Shown in pieces: positions 1 to 7,209 of a stretch of 13,587 nucleotides of DNA. Position 1 is the stretch's first letter, and each line of letters starts with the position of its first letter. A program made the translations under genes and the position numbers. The stretch is from DUMC01 sp035362115 (GTDB lineage Bacteria; Bacillota; Clostridia; Acetivibrionales; DUMC01). The stretch spans positions 1 to 13,587 of the forward strand of contig DAOSDD010000110.1 in NCBI GenBank assembly GCA_035362115.1. Reading direction: 5' to 3'. Below the pieces are notes generated by a model. The model did no database searches. It saw nothing but the letters and a program-made list of their open reading frames with translations, and was not told where the DNA came from.

Positions 1-222
1 TGGAGTGGAGGCTATGGGAAATTAGTAATTATTGACCATGAAAATGGTTATACCACATATTATGCACATAATGATACTATAAATGTGAAGAAGGGACAAA
101 GGGTTGCAAGGGGTGATACAATAGGAACTGCAGGCTCTACGGGTAATGCTACAGGTCCGCACCTTCATTTCGAAGTACGAAAGAACGGAGTTCCTGTTAA
201 TCCGCTTAATTATGTCAAGTGA
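1..222 (+). CDS. M23 (LytM-type) metallopeptidase, C-terminal part
   Basis: Open from the left edge, so the start and N-terminal domains are missing; 73 residues remain before TGA at 220-222. The segment reads as the end of a peptidase M23 domain: GGYGKLVIIDHENGYTTYYA, then KKGQRVARGDTIGTAGSTG, then the HLHFEVR motif, whose H-x-H supplies a zinc ligand and a catalytic histidine in this family, and the usual ending NGVPVNPLNYV. M23 enzymes cut peptide cross-links in peptidoglycan outside the membrane, or act as inactive activators of amidases. The HxH is intact, which favours an active enzyme, but the first zinc-binding motif lies outside the window. No U-rich terminator follows; an inverted-repeat element begins 12 bases after the stop. 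Confidence 0.9.
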   Translation, partial: WSGGYGKLVIIDHENGYTTYYAHNDTINVKKGQRVARGDTIGTAGSTGNATGPHLHFEVRKNGVPVNPLNYVK

Positions 223-233
223 ATAAGGTCAAG

Positions 234-347
234 CGGGTACATTTATAAAATCTGAAGAAATATTTACCAGGGGCTATCGTTACGGTGCTTAGAGCCTTCA
301 TTAATGCCCCTTGCCAATATTTTCTTCGAATAAATCAAATGCACCCG
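234..347. mobile_element. MITE-like inverted-repeat element with 7-bp direct repeats
   Basis: A 114-bp non-coding stretch folds on itself. The outer ends are CGGGTACATTT (234-244) and AAATGCACCCG (337-347), 10 of 11 positions complementary. Inner blocks GAAGAAATATTTACCAGGGGC and GCCCCTTGCCAATATTTTCTTC also pair imperfectly, giving arms of about 42 bases. The heptamer GGTCAAG occurs immediately outside both ends (227-233 and 348-354), just where a target-site duplication should lie. No coding capacity. I infer a miniature inverted-repeat transposable element or a decayed insertion remnant; the alternative is an mRNA hairpin at the 3' end of the peptidase transcript. No known family is assigned. 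Confidence 0.5.
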
Positions 348-365
348 GGTCAAGAAAGGCATATA

Positions 366-437
366 CTACGGGAGAATACATATTACGCGTATTATATTTC
401 TTCATAAATTAAAAATGTACCCTTTTTTTCTACGGGA
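366..437. other. Upstream region with near-palindrome and repeated octamer
   Basis: Leader of the zinc-ribbon gene. At 380-395 there is a 16-bp near-palindrome around TACGCGTA (one mismatched pair). The octamer CTACGGGA occurs twice (366-373 and 430-437), 64 bases apart, and a T-run follows at 423-429. I see no convincing -35/-10 pair, so the promoter of the next gene is not placed. These may be chance features of AT-rich DNA. Confidence 0.2.
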
Positions 438-474
438 AGTTACACAAAAACATACAGAAGGAGATATTTGATAT

Positions 475-888
475 ATGTTCCGCAACACTTTCAAAGATAT
501 TTTTAAAGGTAAATATGGTATTGACAACTTAACTCTTACTTTAGTATTTGCAGCCCTTGTATTTTATAACATAAAATATTTATGGGTAATAGGAATTGTC
601 CTTTCAGGATATGCAATATTCAGAACTTTTTCGAAGGACATTAACAAACGTTATCAGGAACTGCAAAAATTTAATATGCTGGTAAATAAGATATGGCAGT
701 ATATTAACAGAAGTATACAATGGATTCGCTTCCAATATGGTGTTTGCAGGACAAGATTGCAGCAAAGAAAGCAATATGTTTTTTTTAAATGCCCCAAGTG
801 TAAAAAAACCCTTCGACTTCCCAAAAATAAAGGGAAGCTGCAGGTTACCTGTCCAGTATGTAAATATGAATTTTTCAAGAAGACCTAG
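475..888 (+). CDS. Small membrane protein with C-terminal zinc ribbon
   Basis: 137 residues. The ATG at 475 follows a good ribosome binding site (AGAAGGAG, about 456-463). Residues 18-50 are hydrophobic and can form one or two membrane segments (LTLVFAALVFYNIKYLWVIG and following). Residues 51-100 are polar, basic and probably helical. The end carries two cysteine pairs, CPKC (106-109) and CPVC (126-129), separated by LRLPKNKGKLQVT, a compact zinc ribbon of the kind whose members often have a C-P-x-C, G-K-L, V-x-C-P-x-C pattern. I infer a membrane-anchored protein with a cytoplasmic metal-binding knuckle. No enzymatic motif is visible and the biological role is unknown. The reading frame opposite (604-942, minus) is treated as a shadow. 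Confidence 0.75.
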   Translation: MFRNTFKDIFKGKYGIDNLTLTLVFAALVFYNIKYLWVIGIVLSGYAIFRTFSKDINKRYQELQKFNMLVNKIWQYINRSIQWIRFQYGVCRTRLQQRKQYVFFKCPKCKKTLRLPKNKGKLQVTCPVCKYEFFKKT

Positions 889-977
889 GAATATTCCCTC
901 ACGAATGCTTCTTCCGATAATTTCTTCATAATAGGTGCTCATAATTTTTTATACATGTGCTTGTAATTATTTTTATG

Positions 978-1006
978 TTGACTTTTACTAATTTATCATA
1001 TACTAT
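978..1006 (+). promoter_or_regulatory. Promoter of the GntR/LacI regulator gene
   Basis: A -35 like TTGACT (978-983) is followed by overlapping -10 candidates TATACT (999-1004, 15-bp spacer) and TACTAT (1001-1006, 17-bp spacer). This puts the transcription start near 1011-1014 and a leader of about 30 bases before the start codon at 1041. The -10 overlaps the palindromic operator that follows. Confidence 0.6.
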
Positions 1007-1026
1007 TAGTGTATAAGACACTAATA
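1004..1026. promoter_or_regulatory. Palindromic operator, probably autoregulatory
   Basis: Perfect inverted repeat with 9-bp arms, TATTAGTGT (1004-1012) and ACACTAATA (1018-1026), spaced by ATAAG. It covers the end of the -10 and the predicted transcription start of the regulator gene beginning at 1041, so a bound dimer should block transcription. GntR/LacI chimeras such as AraR of Bacillus subtilis are dimers that bind palindromes at their own promoters; assignment of this site to the adjacent regulator is inference. Confidence 0.6.
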
Positions 1027-1040
1027 CACGGAGTGATTAC

Positions 1041-2120
1041 ATGACAGAATTCATTACTATAGGTAAATCAAAACAGTTTTACGATTTTTTAAAAAACGAA
1101 ATTCTCAGTGGAGAATATAAAGCGGGAGATAAATTCCCATCAATACGGGATCTGGCCGAAAAGTATAGTGTGAGTAAAACCACTGTAAATCTTGTTATAT
1201 CAAACCTTGTAAATGAGAAGCTCCTATATGTTGAACAGGGGAAAGGTACTTTTGTTTCAGATAAAAAACCGGATTCTAGAAGCAGTAAAAAGATGATAGG
1301 AGTAATGTTATTTGATTTCAGGTATGAGAATAATGTTGAAGCTCCTATTTTTAACAGTATCCAGGAAAATCTCAAAGACGATTATTTTCTTATACCATAT
1401 AATTCATATGATAACAATGAAATTTTCTATAAGGGGATAAAAGGACTAATGGAGCTGGATGTAGATGGTATGATACTTGTACCCCCAACAATGGAAGACC
1501 ATGATGCTGATTACATAAAAAGTCTTATTACCAAAGACATTCCTATAGTTTTTATTAATAGACGAATTCCTGGAATTAAAGGAGATTTCTTTTCTATGGA
1601 CTTCGAAAAAGGGGTTTACAAAGCAGCAAAATACATTATAGATAGCGGTAAGAAAAGAATTGCTATGTTTAAAAACAAAAGTCCTAGCCTGCAGGAACAA
1701 ATGTATAGGGGATTTGTTGCTGCTCATAAGGAGGCGGGATTGGAGTTTAAAGACGAGTATATGCTGGAATGGCCATATTGGTCTAAAATGGGAATGGGTG
1801 GAGATCCTAAAATAGCTGAAATCAGCCTCAAAAAGGTTATAAATGAAATCGATGGACTTATAGCAAGTGACTATTTTATATATAAAAACAGAAATGTTAT
1901 ATATGAGAGCGGTAAGGTTATTCCAAGTGATATATCTATTGTTGGTTTAAATGATAGTGCTTATTCAAGATTTATGAACCCAAAACTTACAGCTATACCA
2001 TTCCTTTCCGAAGAAATTGGTGTGCAGGCTGTAAAAACAATTATGGAAAGGATTGAGGGAAAGAAAAAAGCCGAAGTAAATATGTGGCTTGAGCCTGATA
2101 TTATTATACGATCAAGCTAG
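1041..2120 (+). CDS. GntR-LacI chimeric transcriptional regulator (AraR type)
   Basis: 359 residues; ATG preceded by GGAG at 1030-1033. Residues 8-75 form a GntR winged helix-turn-helix: SGEYKAGDKFPSIRDLAEKY, SVSKTTVNLVISNLVNEKLL, then the wing EQGKGTFVS. From about residue 84 (KKMIGVMLFD) to the end is a LacI/periplasmic-binding-protein fold: a VDGMILVPPT strand, IPIVFINRRIP, SGKKRIAMFKN, IDGLIASDYFI, the DISIVGLNDS segment typical of LacI relatives, and an ITI/IIIRS-like ending. This is the AraR architecture, in which a sugar or sugar derivative releases the repressor from DNA. The likely targets are its own promoter (palindrome at 1004-1026) and the aldolase/dehydrogenase genes downstream; the effector cannot be read from sequence. 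Full length for the family. Confidence 0.9.
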   Translation: MTEFITIGKSKQFYDFLKNEILSGEYKAGDKFPSIRDLAEKYSVSKTTVNLVISNLVNEKLLYVEQGKGTFVSDKKPDSRSSKKMIGVMLFDFRYENNVEAPIFNSIQENLKDDYFLIPYNSYDNNEIFYKGIKGLMELDVDGMILVPPTMEDHDADYIKSLITKDIPIVFINRRIPGIKGDFFSMDFEKGVYKAAKYIIDSGKKRIAMFKNKSPSLQEQMYRGFVAAHKEAGLEFKDEYMLEWPYWSKMGMGGDPKIAEISLKKVINEIDGLIASDYFIYKNRNVIYESGKVIPSDISIVGLNDSAYSRFMNPKLTAIPFLSEEIGVQAVKTIMERIEGKKKAEVNMWLEPDIIIRSS

Positions 2121-2298
2121 AAGCTAATATTACTTTGTTATGTTGCCAATAGAAAGCGTATTTCCGGAGAGTAATTTTTGCTGGTCCGTAAGGAATACAT
2201 CTTCCCGATGCTATCAAAAATTGTCTCGGAAGACATCGCCTTCCAAATTGGAAAGTCGTACTGATTTGATTAAAATATAACATGAAAGGGGTCTAAAA
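2121..2298 (+). other. Leader between regulator and aldolase with imperfect hairpins
   Basis: This 178-base gap holds several potential stems. TCTTCC-C-GA (2200-2208) pairs with TCGGAAGA (2226-2233) with one bulged base. TTCCAAATTGGAA (2241-2253) is a perfect 13-base palindrome. A GTATT/AATAC pair with an inner CGGA/TCCG lies around 2158-2197. AAGGGG (2286-2291) is the ribosome binding site of the next gene, 7 bases from its ATG. No clear -35/-10 pair and no U-run after a stem are seen, so whether the aldolase has its own promoter is open. Confidence 0.3.
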
Positions 2299-3237
2299 AT
2301 GATTAATGTTAAGTTCAAGGGTATTATGCCTGCAATTATTAGTCCTGTAAACGAGGATGGTTCTATTAGGGAAAAGGAGCTTCGCCGGCTTATAAATTGG
2401 CAATTGGCGGCAGGTTGTTCAGGGTTTTATATTTGCGGTGCAACTGGAGAAGGTACTGTAATGAAGCCAGAGGCAAGAAAAGCAATGGCTGAGATAGCTG
2501 TTGATGAAGTAAAGGGACGTGGTTGTATAATAGACCATATTGGAGCTATAGACTTAAAAACAGCCGCTGATCTTGCCAGACATGCTTCTGATATTGGAGT
2601 TGATGCTATATCTTCTGTTCCTCCTTTCTTTTATACTTACGGAGAGAACGAAATAATGAATTACTACCAGGCTGTTTCTGATGCATCTGATGTACCTATA
2701 CTCATGTATGCATCACCTCTAGCAGGTACAAATATAACTGCCGAAATAGTTGAGAAAATGCTGAGCATAAAAAATATGATAGGTTTAAAATGGACCAGCT
2801 ATAATTATTACGAAATGCGTAAAATCAAGGAGCTGAATAATAGTGATATAAATGTAATTAACGGACCTGATGAAACCCTTTTGTGCGGATTAGCTATGGG
2901 TGCTGATGGAGGTATTGGTGCTACATATAATCCCATGCCAAAAATTTTTGTTGATATATATAACAATTTTACAGAGGGTAAAATTGATGAAGCGCAGAAG
3001 GCTCAGTTTAAAGCAAACAAAGTTATCAGGATTTTACTGAAATATGGTGTTTTATGTGGTGTAAAAGATATGCTGGATATGCTCGGGTTTGATGTTGGTT
3101 ATTGTACATACCCTTTAAAAAGGTTTACACCTTCGGAGCAGGAAGCTTTCAGAGCAGAGCTTAAAGCTATCAATTTTGTAGAAAAATATCTACATAATTA
3201 TGTAGATAATCATGCAGATAATTATGTAGATAATTAA
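2299..3237 (+). CDS. Dihydrodipicolinate synthase/N-acetylneuraminate lyase family aldolase
   Basis: 312 residues, a class I (Schiff-base) aldolase that cleaves or forms a pyruvate-containing 2-keto acid. Visible family marks: GATGE (47-51), PPFF (108-111), catalytic Tyr137 (MYASP) and Schiff-base Lys164 (GLKWTS), and GADGGIGATYN (201-211). It resembles N-acetylneuraminate lyase more than DapA: Asp191-Glu192 and the GADGGIG-TYN block match what I recall of E. coli NanA. The position equal to NanA Ser208 is Ala here and GSTGE is GATGE, so the substrate may be another 2-keto-3-deoxy sugar acid. The family usually ends near residue 297; the last 15 residues (HNYVDNHADNYVDN) are a repeat-derived tail. 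It is followed after 60 bases by a dehydrogenase gene, probably in one operon. Confidence 0.88.
   Translation: MINVKFKGIMPAIISPVNEDGSIREKELRRLINWQLAAGCSGFYICGATGEGTVMKPEARKAMAEIAVDEVKGRGCIIDHIGAIDLKTAADLARHASDIGVDAISSVPPFFYTYGENEIMNYYQAVSDASDVPILMYASPLAGTNITAEIVEKMLSIKNMIGLKWTSYNYYEMRKIKELNNSDINVINGPDETLLCGLAMGADGGIGATYNPMPKIFVDIYNNFTEGKIDEAQKAQFKANKVIRILLKYGVLCGVKDMLDMLGFDVGYCTYPLKRFTPSEQEAFRAELKAINFVEKYLHNYVDNHADNYVDN
3187..3234 (+). repeat. 22-bp perfect palindrome and 24-bp direct repeat at the aldolase 3' end
   Basis: TATCTACATAA (3187-3197) is followed directly by its exact reverse complement (3198-3208), a 22-bp palindrome. The right arm is repeated at 3222-3232, and the 15-mer AATTATGTAGATAAT occurs at 3196-3210 and 3220-3234 (24-bp period). 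The repeat is in frame and encodes NYVDN twice. One left arm can pair with either right arm, so two alternative RNA hairpins are possible just before the stop codon. Confidence 0.7.
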
Positions 3238-3297
3238 ATATAGCCTTATATAGTCCTGAAAAGATTATATTCATATTTGCAGAGGAGGGTTAATGAA

Positions 3298-4077
3298 GTG
3301 CGAGATTTATTTTCAATGGAAAACAAGGCTGTAGTAATTACAGGTGGGGCCGGATATTTAGGTTCAGCGATGGTTGAGGGCCTGCTGGAATTTGGTGCAA
3401 AGGTTATGGTCGCTGATATCGCTAAAAAGAAACCTGAAGAAATAGTTAACAATGGTAAAAGCTATACAAATCTTTATAGCATCGCCTGTGATATTTCCAG
3501 AACTGAATCTATAAGGGAATTATTTAAAAACGCCAGGGAAATTTGTGGAGAAATAGATGTTCTCATTAACTGTGCAACATATGGAGCAGGAGGATCAATT
3601 GAAACCATGAGTGATGAGGCATGGTTAAAAGGTGTAGACGGGAGTCTGGGCACTGTATTCAGGTGCACAAGAGAAGTAATTCCCTATATGGCTGAAAATG
3701 GTGGAGGTTCTATTGTCAATATAGCTTCAATGTATGGAATGGTTTCTCCTGACCCGAGAATATACGGAACAAGCGGACAGAACAATCCTCCCAACTATGG
3801 AGCCGCCAAAGCTGGTGTTATACAGCTGACAAGATACTGTGCCGGTCACCTGGCTGATAAGAATATCAGGGTTAATAGTGTTACACCAGGCCCATTTCCA
3901 AGCCCGGTGAAACTTCCGCCGGAAGAGTTTATGAATAACCTTAAAAATAAAACCATGCTTGGAAGAGTAGGGAAGCCAAGAGATATTGTTGGTGCAGTAA
4001 TTCTGCTGGCATCAGATGCATCAAGTTTTATGACAGGATCCAATATTGTTGTTGATGGAGGATGGACAGCATGGTAA
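3298..4077 (+). CDS. Short-chain dehydrogenase/reductase (SDR), sugar or polyol type
   Basis: NAD(P)-dependent oxidoreductase, 259 residues from the GTG at 3298. I chose that start because AGGAGG (3283-3288) sits 9 bases upstream; the in-frame TTG at 3277 would lie ahead of the ribosome binding site. Classical SDR marks: TGGAGYLG nucleotide loop (15-22), Asp40 at the end of strand 2 (favours NAD over NADP), Asp65, NCAT (91-94, in place of NNAG), catalytic Ser144 (NIASMYG), and Tyr167-x-x-x-Lys171 (NYGAAK). The ending GSNIVVDGGWTAW is typical. An extra loop before Tyr167 (GTSGQNNPPN) fits members acting on sugar or polyol substrates. It follows the aldolase and probably oxidises or reduces a hydroxyl or keto group in the same pathway; the substrate is unknown. 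Confidence 0.9.
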   Translation: MRDLFSMENKAVVITGGAGYLGSAMVEGLLEFGAKVMVADIAKKKPEEIVNNGKSYTNLYSIACDISRTESIRELFKNAREICGEIDVLINCATYGAGGSIETMSDEAWLKGVDGSLGTVFRCTREVIPYMAENGGGSIVNIASMYGMVSPDPRIYGTSGQNNPPNYGAAKAGVIQLTRYCAGHLADKNIRVNSVTPGPFPSPVKLPPEEFMNNLKNKTMLGRVGKPRDIVGAVILLASDASSFMTGSNIVVDGGWTAW

Positions 4078-4166
4078 TAAGGGCTTCGGAAGTGATTCTC
4101 GTTTAAAGGATAGGAATGAGGAATATATAATAGATAGGTAAACGGAAGGTAGAAAAAAACAGGTAA

Positions 4167-4394
4167 TTGGAGTATTTTAAAATGGAGCCTGAGCATGATT
4201 TCCATGCAGGTGCTATTGAAACCTCACTAATGATGTACTGGAAACCTGAACTTGTGAAGAATACAATAGTTATGGATGAACCGGAAATAGCACGAATGAT
4301 GAGGACAGATCAGGACTGGTTTGAAAAAGTTGAAAGGAAAATGGAACATAAAACGCACAGCAATAAATTCGCATTATATTTTCTGTTTTTGTAA
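4167..4394 (+). pseudogene. Truncated creatininase-family amidohydrolase remnant
   Basis: An open frame from TTG 4167 (or ATG 4182, with GGAG at 4169-4172) encodes EPEHDFHAGAIETSLMMYW and KPELVKNTIVMDEPEIARMM. The HAG-x-x-ETS-x-x-x-x--PELV pattern is a hallmark of the creatininase family, whose members are metal-dependent amidohydrolases, or cyclic-ketone hydrolases in cyclitol pathways, of about 250 residues. Only about 60 family-like residues remain. The N-terminal part with its metal ligands is absent (a stop precedes at 4164-4166), and the frame ends in NKFALYFLFL, unlike the family. The last 21 bases overlap the 3' end of the opposite-strand GGDEF-EAL gene. Position after the aldolase and SDR suggests it was part of the same operon. 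A short expressed protein is possible but less likely. Confidence 0.6.
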
Positions 4395-6764
4395 AAATTG
4401 TGAGAAGCTATTAGCTGAGAGCGGTTTGCTGAAATAGTACCCTTGTATGGCAACACGGTTTTGGGGCTCAATAGGTTCCCAATGAAGAGAACGTATATAA
4501 TTTAGTTGTTCAAAATTTTCAACTCCTTCTATAATTACTTTCAGCTTCATGGCATTTGCCATTAGCAATATGGCACTTATAATTGCAGCATTGCATGAGT
4601 TGTTAATTATATCCTGTATGAAAGTTTTATCTATTTTTATAGCGTGGATTGGGAATTTACTGAGGTAATTGAGTGATGAATATCCCATTCCAAAATCATC
4701 GAGGATACACTTGATACCATGTGAACAAAGTTGACTAAGAATTACAGATGTCTTTTCCACATCGAACATTGCTGTAGTCTCAGTAATCTCAAGAGTAAGG
4801 AAACGTGATTCTAAACCAGTTTCTGCAAGTATACAAAGAATTCTATCTACCAAATTTTTCTGCCTGAACTGATAAGGGGACAAGTTTACAGAAATGGGGA
4901 TTGACGACAAACCCTGTTCAATCCACTGCCTGCTTTGTATACACGCCGTACGCAGTACAAATTCTCCGATTTGTACAATAAGTCCGGTTTTTTCAGCTGA
5001 TGGTATGAATTCTGCAGGTGGTATCAGACCTTGTTCGGGATGCTGCCAGCGTACCAATGCTTCCATACTTACAAGTTTAGTGGTATTTATATCTATAATT
5101 GGCTGATAATGAACTATAAACTCGTTCTGTTCAAAAGCCTTTTGAAGTCTGTTCTCAAATAGAAGTTTTTCGGTACTAATTACACCAAGAGAGTGTGAGA
5201 ATGGTTGATAGTTGTTTCTACCCTGATTTTTGGCATGATACATGGCCAGGTCAGCATTTTTTATAAGGGTATCCGCATTGCTCCCATTAAGTGGATACAA
5301 GCTGATACCAATGCTTGCTGTTATATGTAATTCACGGGTTCCAATTATGAAGCTCTTATAAAATGCTTTATGTATTTTATTAACGACTTTCTGAATATCG
5401 CTGGTGTATTTCAAATCATTAATTATAAAGATAAATTCATCACCACCCAAACGTGCAATTGTATCAGTTTGGCGGATTACTGAGCTTAGCCTCTCTGCTA
5501 CTTCCATCAGGAAGGCATCACCATTAGTATGTCCAAATGTATCATTAATCTCCTTAAAATGGTCTATATCAAGAAGTATTACTGCAGCCATGGTTTCATA
5601 ACGAGATGCTCTGAACAAAGCTTGTTCAAGACGGTCAGTAAATAGAACCCGGTTAGGGAGGCCTGTTAAATAATCGTGGTGAGCAAGGTATTTCAAACGT
5701 TCCTCAGTTTTCTTCTGCTCTGTAATATCTCTTGAGATCACTACTATACCAATTAAATTACCATCTTTATCTTTATGTTCGGAAGCTGAAAAAATAACCG
5801 GTATGGTTTTTCCTTCTTTTGTTACATATCCTGCTTCATAATTCCGTACAGAACCATTTTGCAGCATACTTTTTAAATTTATATTGTTGAATATTTCATC
5901 TCCACCGAAGAATATTTTCAGTTCATTGCCTATAATTTCGTTTTTTGTGTATTTCAATAACCTGCAAGTTTCATTATTCACTGTAAGTATTTTTAGTTCA
6001 GCGTTAACCAGCACAACAGAATCAGTTATAGTATCCAGAATATTCTCAGCTGCAAGGGAAGGCGTAAGCACAATATATTCATATTTTACGGCAGCATACA
6101 TTGTTCCGATTATTCCAAAGGTTGCTGCAACTGGGGTTAACAGCAGTAAAGTGGAACCAAAAAGGTTAGGAAGGATCAAACCTAGAAAAATGGCGGTTAA
6201 CAAGGAGAGTATGTCAGAGATTAAAATATTTAAAGCCTGCCTTTTTTCTGATGAATATTTTAATTTTGCCCTCCAAAGCAGACCTATGATAATTGCGCTT
6301 AAGATATAGACTAAATGCAGAAATGCGTAGTAAAAATACCAAAATGAATAATCAATAACCAGTTCCAAATGTCCTGAACCTGTTATTAGGAAATCATTTA
6401 CAATTACATTACTTGCTAAGAAACCATATAATAAAAGCAGTGAAGGTATGTATATAATAGCATAAGCCCACCATTTCTTCAGGAGCAGGTTTTTTCTTGT
6501 AAAAACAAGGGAAAAGTGCAGAATGAAGGATGAAAAGAAACACTGGCCGACAGAAGAAAATTTATACCAGAACCAGCATGTATTTCTATTTGCTGCAGTA
6601 TAAATGAAAAAGGAACCAAGAGACCATATGGAAACACAAAGAATTATGCAAATATGTAACCGATTTAAAGCCGATTTGGTCTTGTGATTGTAATAAAACC
6701 CATAAAACATAATAAAAAGATTTATAGTAAGAGCTGTAAATATAATATGAGAATAAATATTCAT
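4374..6764 (-). CDS. 7TM-PAS-GGDEF-EAL cyclic-di-GMP turnover protein
   Basis: 796 residues from ATG at 6764, chosen because AGGTGA (6770-6775) lies 5 bases before it; the GTG at 6773 is inside that site. Seven membrane helices at about 7-25, 38-57, 69-88, 99-118, 143-165, 180-200 and 205-225 resemble the 7TM sensor module found ahead of histidine kinases. A PAS domain follows at about 242-350 (ILDTITDSVVLVNAE to VVISRDITEQKK). The GGDEF domain (about 360-525) has an intact GGDEF (440-444) and an I-site RQTD (431-434) five residues earlier, so product inhibition is expected. The EAL domain (about 535-792) keeps EAL (568-570), SVNLSP, LEITE (658-662), DDFG (689-692), KIDK and EGVE. Both synthase and phosphodiesterase sites look intact. 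One oddity: about eight extra residues (around 761-773) before QGYYFSKPL. It stands alone and convergent to the catabolic cluster. Confidence 0.95.
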   Translation of the reverse strand: MNIYSHIIFTALTINLFIMFYGFYYNHKTKSALNRLHICIILCVSIWSLGSFFIYTAANRNTCWFWYKFSSVGQCFFSSFILHFSLVFTRKNLLLKKWWAYAIIYIPSLLLLYGFLASNVIVNDFLITGSGHLELVIDYSFWYFYYAFLHLVYILSAIIIGLLWRAKLKYSSEKRQALNILISDILSLLTAIFLGLILPNLFGSTLLLLTPVAATFGIIGTMYAAVKYEYIVLTPSLAAENILDTITDSVVLVNAELKILTVNNETCRLLKYTKNEIIGNELKIFFGGDEIFNNINLKSMLQNGSVRNYEAGYVTKEGKTIPVIFSASEHKDKDGNLIGIVVISRDITEQKKTEERLKYLAHHDYLTGLPNRVLFTDRLEQALFRASRYETMAAVILLDIDHFKEINDTFGHTNGDAFLMEVAERLSSVIRQTDTIARLGGDEFIFIINDLKYTSDIQKVVNKIHKAFYKSFIIGTRELHITASIGISLYPLNGSNADTLIKNADLAMYHAKNQGRNNYQPFSHSLGVISTEKLLFENRLQKAFEQNEFIVHYQPIIDINTTKLVSMEALVRWQHPEQGLIPPAEFIPSAEKTGLIVQIGEFVLRTACIQSRQWIEQGLSSIPISVNLSPYQFRQKNLVDRILCILAETGLESRFLTLEITETTAMFDVEKTSVILSQLCSHGIKCILDDFGMGYSSLNYLSKFPIHAIKIDKTFIQDIINNSCNAAIISAILLMANAMKLKVIIEGVENFEQLNYIRSLHWEPIEPQNRVAIQGYYFSKPLSANSFSQFLQKQKI

Positions 6765-7145
6765 ACTAATCACCTCACCATAAACTTAAAAAGTACTTTC
6801 TCAACAAAACCCAGCAATTGATAGAATATCTAGTACTTTATACCAATACTTAGTTGAAATAAATTTTCTTAAATAAATATTCTTGCAACTAAACAATAAA
6901 AATAAACTTTTATTTTATGTTTCTTGACATAGTTAATTAATGTTTTCTAAAAGCAAAAAATTACTTTATTCAGCATATATCTACACTATTTCATAGTAAC
7001 ATTCTTACAAATATTATTCAAGACTTAAAATGAATTATTTGTAAAACTAAAATTTGCACATTTATTGTTTATATCCAAAAAGAATAGCAATATTTTCATC
7101 AAATGATATTTTGCAAAACTTAGAGTAGGAATTCATATTTTTTCA

Positions 7146-7154
7146 TGATATACT
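7146..7154 (+). promoter_or_regulatory. Extended -10 promoter of the 137-aa gene
   Basis: TGATATACT is a TGn-TATACT extended -10, giving a start near 7161 and a leader of about 68 bases. No -35 hexamer is visible at the expected distance, which is tolerable for extended -10 promoters. Confidence 0.4.
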
Positions 7155-7191
7155 GATAATATAAAGGTTGATCAAAATACTTTGCAAGAGG

Positions 7192-7209
7192 TAACATTAA
7201 AAAATGTTA
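7192..7209 (+). repeat. Perfect 7-bp hairpin just upstream of the RBS
   Basis: TAACATT and AATGTTA are perfect inverted arms around a 4-base A loop. The stem ends five bases before GAGGTG (7214-7219), the ribosome binding site of the gene at 7229. It lies in the predicted leader; its AT-rich stem is weak, so it could be an operator half-site pair as easily as an RNA hairpin. Confidence 0.35.

Noticed and set aside
3277..3297. Upstream in-frame TTG start for the SDR gene
   Set aside because: It lies ahead of the strong AGGAGG at 3283-3288; the GTG at 3298 has correct spacing from it.
6765..6773. GTG start of the GGDEF-EAL gene at 6773
   Set aside because: The GTG is part of the AGGTGA ribosome binding site for the ATG at 6764.
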